Shown here: positions 59,186 through 64,000 of the stretch, piece after piece | How the letters are laid out: each line of letters starts with the position of its first letter | Position numbering within the stretch: the stretch's first letter is position 1 | Assembly (NCBI GenBank): GCA_023974075.1 | Contig: JAMFTG010000334.1 | Coordinates: 47,501 to 111,500, forward strand | Length of the DNA: 64,000 bases | DNA from: Chaenocephalus aceratus | Lineage: Eukaryota > Chordata > Actinopteri > Perciformes > Channichthyidae | Reading direction: 5' to 3' | The notes under the pieces: generated by a model | Database searches by the model: none | Told to the model about the DNA's origin: nothing | The model's input: the letters and a program-made list of their open reading frames with translations, nothing else | Position numbers and translations under genes: made by a program

Positions 59186-59257
59186 GGCTCGTTGGTCTAG
59201 GGGTTGATTCTCGCTTTGGGTGCGAGCGAGGTCCCGGTTCAAATCCCGGACGAGCCC
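59186..59257 (+). pseudogene. tRNA-Pro(TGG)-like, several indels
   Basis: GGGGTTGATT lacks TA in the D-arm, there is an extra GCGA after the anticodon stem, and the T-arm has lost GG. Confidence 0.75.
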
Positions 59258-59504
59258 AGGACTTCAAAGATCAACAGGTTTAGTTTAGGTGCATAAAAGT
59301 TTTAAGAAAATGTACTTCACAATTTCAACTGCTAGAAACCTAGTGAGTATTGGGGCAAAAATGACCAAGGCTCATCTTCTGTGTAGAGAAGCCATGCATT
59401 TTCATCCAAGCTTTGTTTCATTGAGGCAATGCCATCATGGAAAAGTGTTTTGCATGTCATTTAATCAGGGCTATGGGGAAGCCAAAAATTAGCCTTTTCG
59501 TCAT

Positions 59505-59575
59505 GGCTCGTTGGTCTAGGGGTATGATTCTCGCTTTGGGTGCGAGAGGTCCGGGTTCAAATCCCGGACGAGCCC
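59505..59575 (+). pseudogene. tRNA-Pro(TGG)-like, 71 nt
   Basis: One C is missing before the T stem; otherwise canonical. It may be functional in reality if the missing base is a sequencing error. Confidence 0.55.
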
Positions 59576-59816
59576 CAGGATGTCTTCAAAGACAGGTTAG
59601 TTTAGGTAGAAAAAAAGTTTGTTGAAGCAAGGTGTACTTCACAATTTGAACTGCAAATCTAGTGATGAATTCAGGAATAATGATCGAAGCTCATCTATGT
59701 GTCGAGAAGCCACATTTTATCCAAGCTGTTTATTGAGGCATAAGTGCAATCATGGAAAAGTTTTGCATGTCATTTAAGCAGGCTGTCGTTGGGTAAGAAC
59801 AATTGCCTTTCGTCAT

Positions 59817-59883
59817 GGCTCGTTGGTCTAGGGGTATGATTCGCTTCGGGTGCGAGGTCCCGGGTTCAAATCCGGACGAGCCC
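59817..59883 (+). pseudogene. tRNA-Pro(CGG)-like, 67 nt
   Basis: Three small deletions relative to the consensus, with CGG loop present. These resemble the pervasive deletions of the surrounding 59-64 kb sequence. Confidence 0.6.
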
Positions 59884-60148
59884 AGGATGTCTTCAAAGAT
59901 GTGGAACAGGTTAAGTTTAGGTAGCCTAAAAAGTTTGTTGGAACCAATGTGTACTTCACAATTTGAACTGCTAGAAATCAAGTGATGAATTGGGGGAAAT
60001 AATGACCAAAGCTCATCTTCTGGGAGAGAAGCCATACATTTGTATCCAAGCTGTGTTCATTGAGGACAAAGTGCTAATTAATGGAAAAGTGTTTTGCATT
60101 GTCATTTAAGCAGGCTGTCGTGGGAAGACAGAAAATTCCTTTCGTCAT

Positions 60149-60221
60149 GGCTCGTTTGTCTAGGGGTATGATTCTTGCTTAGTGGTGCGAGAGGTCCCGG
60201 GTTCAAATCCTGGAGGAGCCC
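60149..60221 (+). pseudogene. tRNA-Pro-like, counterpart of the ATG-anticodon copy
   Basis: The loop reads TTAGTGGT (8 nt) rather than TTATGGT, and the acceptor is AGGAGCC as in the 46995 copy. The true anticodon is uncertain. Confidence 0.7.
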
Positions 60222-60487
60222 ACAACGTCAACAACAGGTTTAGTTTAGGTATCAACAATGTTCTTATTAAGCAATTTCTACTTCACAATTGACCAATCCT
60301 GTGCCTGTTAGAAACCTTGTGTTTAGTAGGGGCAACAAACTGACCAAGGCTCATCTTCTGTGAAGGGAAGCCATGCATTTTCATCCAAGTTTGTTTATTG
60401 AGGCATAATGCAATGAATGGAAAAGTGTTTTGCGATGTCATTTAAGCAGGCTATCGTTGGTAAGGTGAAATAATTGTGTTTTATCGT

Positions 60488-60559
60488 GGCTCGTTGGTCT
60501 AGGGGTATGATTCTTGCTTCGGGTGCGAGAGGTCCCGGGTTCAAATCCCGGAAGAGCCC
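60488..60559 (+). tRNA. tRNA-Pro(CGG), acceptor mismatch
   Basis: 72 nt. Same AAGAGCC acceptor change as its counterpart at 47338, plus CTTGC in the anticodon stem (T-G pair). Confidence 0.55.
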
Positions 60560-60824
60560 AGGATTCTTCAAAGATGTGGAACAGGTTAAGTTTAGGTAGC
60601 AAACAAGTTTGTTGTAAGCAATGTGTACTTCACAATTTGAACTGCTAGAAATCTAGTGATGAATTGGGGCAAATAATGATCAAAACTCATCTTCTGGGTA
60701 AAGAAGCCATAATTTTTATCCAAGCTGTGTTCATTGAGGACCAAGTGCAATTCATGGAAAAGTATTTTGCATTGTCATTTAAGCAGGCTGTCGTGGGGAA
60801 GCCAGAAAAATTGTCCTTCGTCAT

Positions 60825-60896
60825 GGCTCGTTGGTCTAGGGGTATGATTCTCGCTTAGGGTGCGAAAGGTCCCGGGTTCAAATCCCGGACGAGCCC
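60825..60896 (+). tRNA. tRNA-Pro(AGG), one anticodon-stem mismatch
   Basis: 72 nt. GCGAA replaces GCGAG, unpairing the outermost base pair of the anticodon stem. Confidence 0.6.
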
Positions 60897-61022
60897 ACGA
60901 CATCAACAACAGGTTTAGTTTAGGTATCAACAATTGTTCTTATTAAGCAATGTCTACTTCACATTTGACCAATCCTGTGCCCTGCTAGAAAACCTAGTGT
61001 TTTAGGGGCCACAACTGACCAA

Positions 61023-62082
61023 GGCTGCAGTCTGATAGTTAAAAATCAGCTCCTAAGTTCTAACCCTATCGTCTATTCCTTGACCTCTGAGTGAAACGTC
61101 ACGGGTGTTAAGGGATAGTGGATAGGAGAATTCAAAAGGACTTAGGAGAGAGCGGCAGTGCTTTAGAGAATTCGACTGCACTTTCACTATCCGACGTGTT
61201 TATGATGCGCCAGCGGACGTCCTGAATGTGCGTCTGCTGCTGTGGGGTAACCATGGAAACCACAGTTTTTCTATACAGCGGACTACAACATGGATGTTTA
61301 TAAGAACGAGGGACTACTGTAAACTCATCTAGAGACTCTGCACCGTGCTCTGATGCTGCTGCTTTGCTTTATGAACGTGGACAACAGAGAAACAGATTCT
61401 TCATGACCAAAGTTGGAATTTAAATAAAAAAGGAAAGTGAAACTTATGCTCGTACCATCTCCCTCCGGTCCACATTAATACTAATGATCCCAAAGATCGT
61501 ATGAACTATGAAAATATCTTAAAATCAAAACATGTATTTATTATAAACGTTAGTCCTTAACATCTATCACTGTGTATATCACCATTCAAACATCTTTTAG
61601 AAGTGAACAAACCCCACACAGCTCAGTAAAGACTGAAATGTTGACTTTATTTGATAATTTCTAGTAAAAACTAAACTTCATATTCTCTTTTTGAGTATAA
61701 TACTGATGAACGTTCAAAACAAAGCACTTTGACAACTTACCACATACGTTTTAAAAAGCTTAATAAGCACCGTAACTTTCATATATAATTTCTCCGTCAT
61801 AATCGGTTGTTTCCGTGAAACGGCCGACTGTTGAGTGACGGCAAATGCTGCGGCTGCAAGGCATTGTGGGGCAGCATTTTCGCTTCTCCTGTCGGTTAGG
61901 GAGGTCCAGTGGTTCCTAAGCTAAAGGAGGTTATAAAGGAAGTGTGAAACCTCCTTTCCTATCATTCTCATTATTCTAGAGAATTCGAACGGCACTTATC
62001 ATGGCTGCCACTGAGGGACTTCCGGGTCATTTCACTCCTTTAGGAAGGTTCCTATAGCTAAATGGACTATTCGACTTCAGCC
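61023..62082. mobile_element. Second copy of the TIR DNA element
   Basis: Same termini and interior as 47873-48943, about 10 bp shorter through small deletions. It sits at the same spacer position, so it was copied with the block rather than inserted independently. Confidence 0.75.
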
Positions 62083-62222
62083 CTAGGCTCATCTTCTGTG
62101 AAGGGAAGCCATGATTTTCATCCAAGCTTTTTTATTGAGGCATAATGCAATGAATGGAAAAGTGTTTGCGATGTCATTTAAGCAGGCTATCGTTGGTAAG
62201 GTGAAATAATTGTGTTTATAGT

Positions 62223-62291
62223 GGCTCGTTGGTCTAGGGGTATGATTCTCGTTCGGGTGCGAGGGTCCATGGTTCAAATCCCAGACGACCC
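62223..62291 (+). pseudogene. tRNA-Pro(CGG)-like, counterpart of 49086, with deletions
   Basis: Shares the CATGG T-arm change and has lost single bases in the anticodon stem, the variable region and the acceptor (ACGACC). Confidence 0.65.
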
Positions 62292-62517
62292 CAGGATGTC
62301 TTCAAAGATGTGGAACAGGTTAAGTTTGGGTAGCCTAAAAAGTTTGTTGGAACCAATGTGTACTTCACAATTTGAACTGCTAGAAATCTAGTGATGAATT
62401 GGGGGAAATAATGACCAAAGCTCATCTTCTGTGTAGAGAAGCCATACATTTGTATCCAAGCTGTGTTCATTGAGGACAAAGTGCAATTAATGGAAAAGTG
62501 TTTGCATTGTCATTTAA

Positions 62518-64000
62518 AGGAGACCTATCATGCTATATTAAATGATATAGTGTATGACCATACCTATATAAGGTAACTTATACATTTTATTTTTCAAAAA
62601 CCAAACAGATCATTTTTTAGACATGCCTCGTTTCGCTCATTTTCGCTCTATTCCAAGCCCGTCTTTGAAAATGCTGTGCAGCAGCTGACCACGCCCCCCT
62701 GCAGAAGAGCAGGCATGAGCCGGCGAGAGTCACGTTACCATGCTTGCTGTGATTACTAGTGTCGAATAAACATGTCCTCTCAGAGCAATGCTGTGTTCAA
62801 GCATACTATCAATTTGATCCAGAAACTGACCCTGAAACAGCGGACGTTTTGGTGGAGGTGAAAAATCTCGATTGCAGCAGGACGTTTCTGAATGGTTAGC
62901 TGACAAGCTGTTGTCCCTATTTATTTTACTCTGTTACGATGCTTGCTCCTTATTCCGTTCATATTTTGGCTAATTGGCAAGAATGCAATGTGTACAGTTT
63001 GTAATGCAAAAACAGCGATATATATATATATATTTATAAAGGGAGACATTCATATTTCAGCATATATACAATGGCCTCATTGCGTTTATTAATAGTTTTA
63101 CAGTCTTTTTCTTCCAACATCGTGCAAAACCGTTGGAAAGTTGAATAACTTAGGATGATAAAAAGTATAACTCCAACAACAAGTTGTCAGCAATGTGTGT
63201 AGTTTCATGTGTTTTTAAAAAGCTCAGTTATTGACTTCTTTGTGCAAATTGCGCCACGATGCCTTCTGATGGAGAATGTGTGCTGCATGGAGATACCACA
63301 GCTAACATTTTTGATAGCTTTACTAAGTTGTCTGTTTAAATACATTTGTCACATGTCATTCAATATATGTTTATCACATGTGTCAAGACGGATGCAGTAG
63401 TAACTTGAGGACTCTGAACCTGTATGGTGGACCATCCTGGATGGAGCCTGGTGCCTGAATGTGTTCTCCCTGCAGAATGCATTTAATATTTACAGAGCTG
63501 AACATGGTGGACTACAGTTGAGACAAATAGAGCAGTGAGTGGTTTGTTGTTGTTTTGACTGAAATTGTAAAACGAATGCTAATATTGTTCATGGAAATAA
63601 ATACTGGTGTATATGGCTTTATGCAATCTTTCATTCTGTCATTGTACATGTACTATTATATTATACACACAGCAATGGCATAACACACCCATGTGTACGA
63701 CAAAAAGGTCCACACACACACAACCTTATGCTTTTGAAATCAGAATATTCTTTACCCATCCAAACATGAATTCACGACACATTTTGATATCAACTTGGAA
63801 CTTTATTGTCAAAATCAACGGTTAAAAAAACCCATAAAAAAAACTAAATGAGCCTACTTGTTTTGTTGTATAAATGACACTAAATATTTTTACAGAAGCT
63901 TTGTGAGCTGGTGCTGGGGCTTCCTTGGACGCAGGATCAGAGTGGTGATTCCGGCCTGCGTTGTCCACAGGATACGCAGGGAGTTTCCTGATCCGTGAAA
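62518..64000. mobile_element. Second copy of the Kolobok-like transposon, left part
   Basis: TTAA at 62514-62517 is followed by AGGAGACCTATCATGC. It is collinear with 49384-50886 and runs off the window before the THAP exon. Confidence 0.85.

Larger units (their letters stand above)
36642..64000 (+). repeat. tRNA-Pro tandem array with ~0.3-kb units
   Basis: About 33 tRNA-Pro genes or pieces recur in one orientation. The spacer ends ATTTAAGCAGGCTATCGTTG or ...GCTGTCGTGGGGAAG, followed by a short variable stretch and TCATGG, just before each tRNA. Three spacer classes follow the tRNAs: AAAATGTCTACATAGG mostly after TGG, AGGATGTCTTCAAAG mostly after CGG, and ACGACATCAACAACAGG mostly after AGG. 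The array is interrupted by an LTR-like segment, three hAT-like elements, a TIR element and a Kolobok-like element. Confidence 0.93.
59884..64000 (+). repeat. Second copy of the 46726-50886 segment
   Basis: Collinear with 46726-50886 through four tRNA loci, the TIR element and the left half of the Kolobok-like element. The offset shrinks from about 13154 to about 13114 bases because the second copy has many scattered small deletions. Base substitutions are few. Confidence 0.93.

Noticed and set aside
36570..62300. CRISPR-like array of spaced repeats
   Set aside because: The ~72-bp repeat is a tRNA-Pro gene and the spacers are themselves repeated. The setting is vertebrate DNA.

Overview
This window looks like teleost fish genomic DNA. 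It carries long (CA)n/(GT)n microsatellites, an L2-type non-LTR retrotransposon, several hAT-like and TTAA-target DNA transposons, a ZP3-type egg-coat gene with canonical GT/AG introns, and a vertebrate-type tRNA-Pro cluster. No bacterial-style gene organisation is present. All calls come from reading the sequence; no database was searched.

Layout. 1-6331 is gene-poor: five dinucleotide arrays, a polypyrimidine tract, fragments of DNA transposons, a tRNA-derived SINE head and one orphan copy of the tRNA-array spacer near 4.4 kb. 6332-34070 is a tandem array of four direct ~6.85-7.03 kb units. Each unit carries one nine-exon ZP3-family gene on the minus strand and, downstream on the plus strand, the 5' part of an L2 element. 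Only the fourth gene (28336-32225) reads through as an intact 318-codon protein. Copy 1 has a 13-nt net deletion in exon 6, and copies 2 and 3 share a 1-nt deletion in exon 4 that creates a stop at once. Intron 3 of every copy holds a degenerate ~145-bp tandem repeat with X-box-like palindromes. The L2 element continues past unit 4 to about 36552, with one in-frame nonsense codon.

36570 to the window end is a tRNA-Pro array. About 33 tRNA-Pro genes, pseudogenes and fragments, all on the plus strand, sit in ~0.3-kb repeat units with anticodons AGG, CGG and TGG, plus variants reading TTG and ATG. The array is heavily invaded. Three different hAT-like elements occupy the same A-box site of three tRNA genes with the same 8-bp duplication GTCTAGGG. 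A ~4.9-kb segment with LTR-like features splits another tRNA gene. A THAP-encoding, TTAA-flanked Kolobok-like transposon and a separate TIR element sit in spacers. From about 59.8 kb to the end the array repeats 46.7-50.9 kb with many small deletions, which suggests unpolished long-read sequence or a recent duplication.

The two gene systems are unrelated in function: egg envelope structure versus proline decoding. Both are tandem families diversified by duplication, conversion-like exchange and transposon insertion. The most notable observations are the repeated hAT hits on one tRNA A-box site, the periodic X-box palindromes inside the zp3 intron, and the single surviving zp3 copy next to the L2 element that supplied the right-hand duplication breakpoint.
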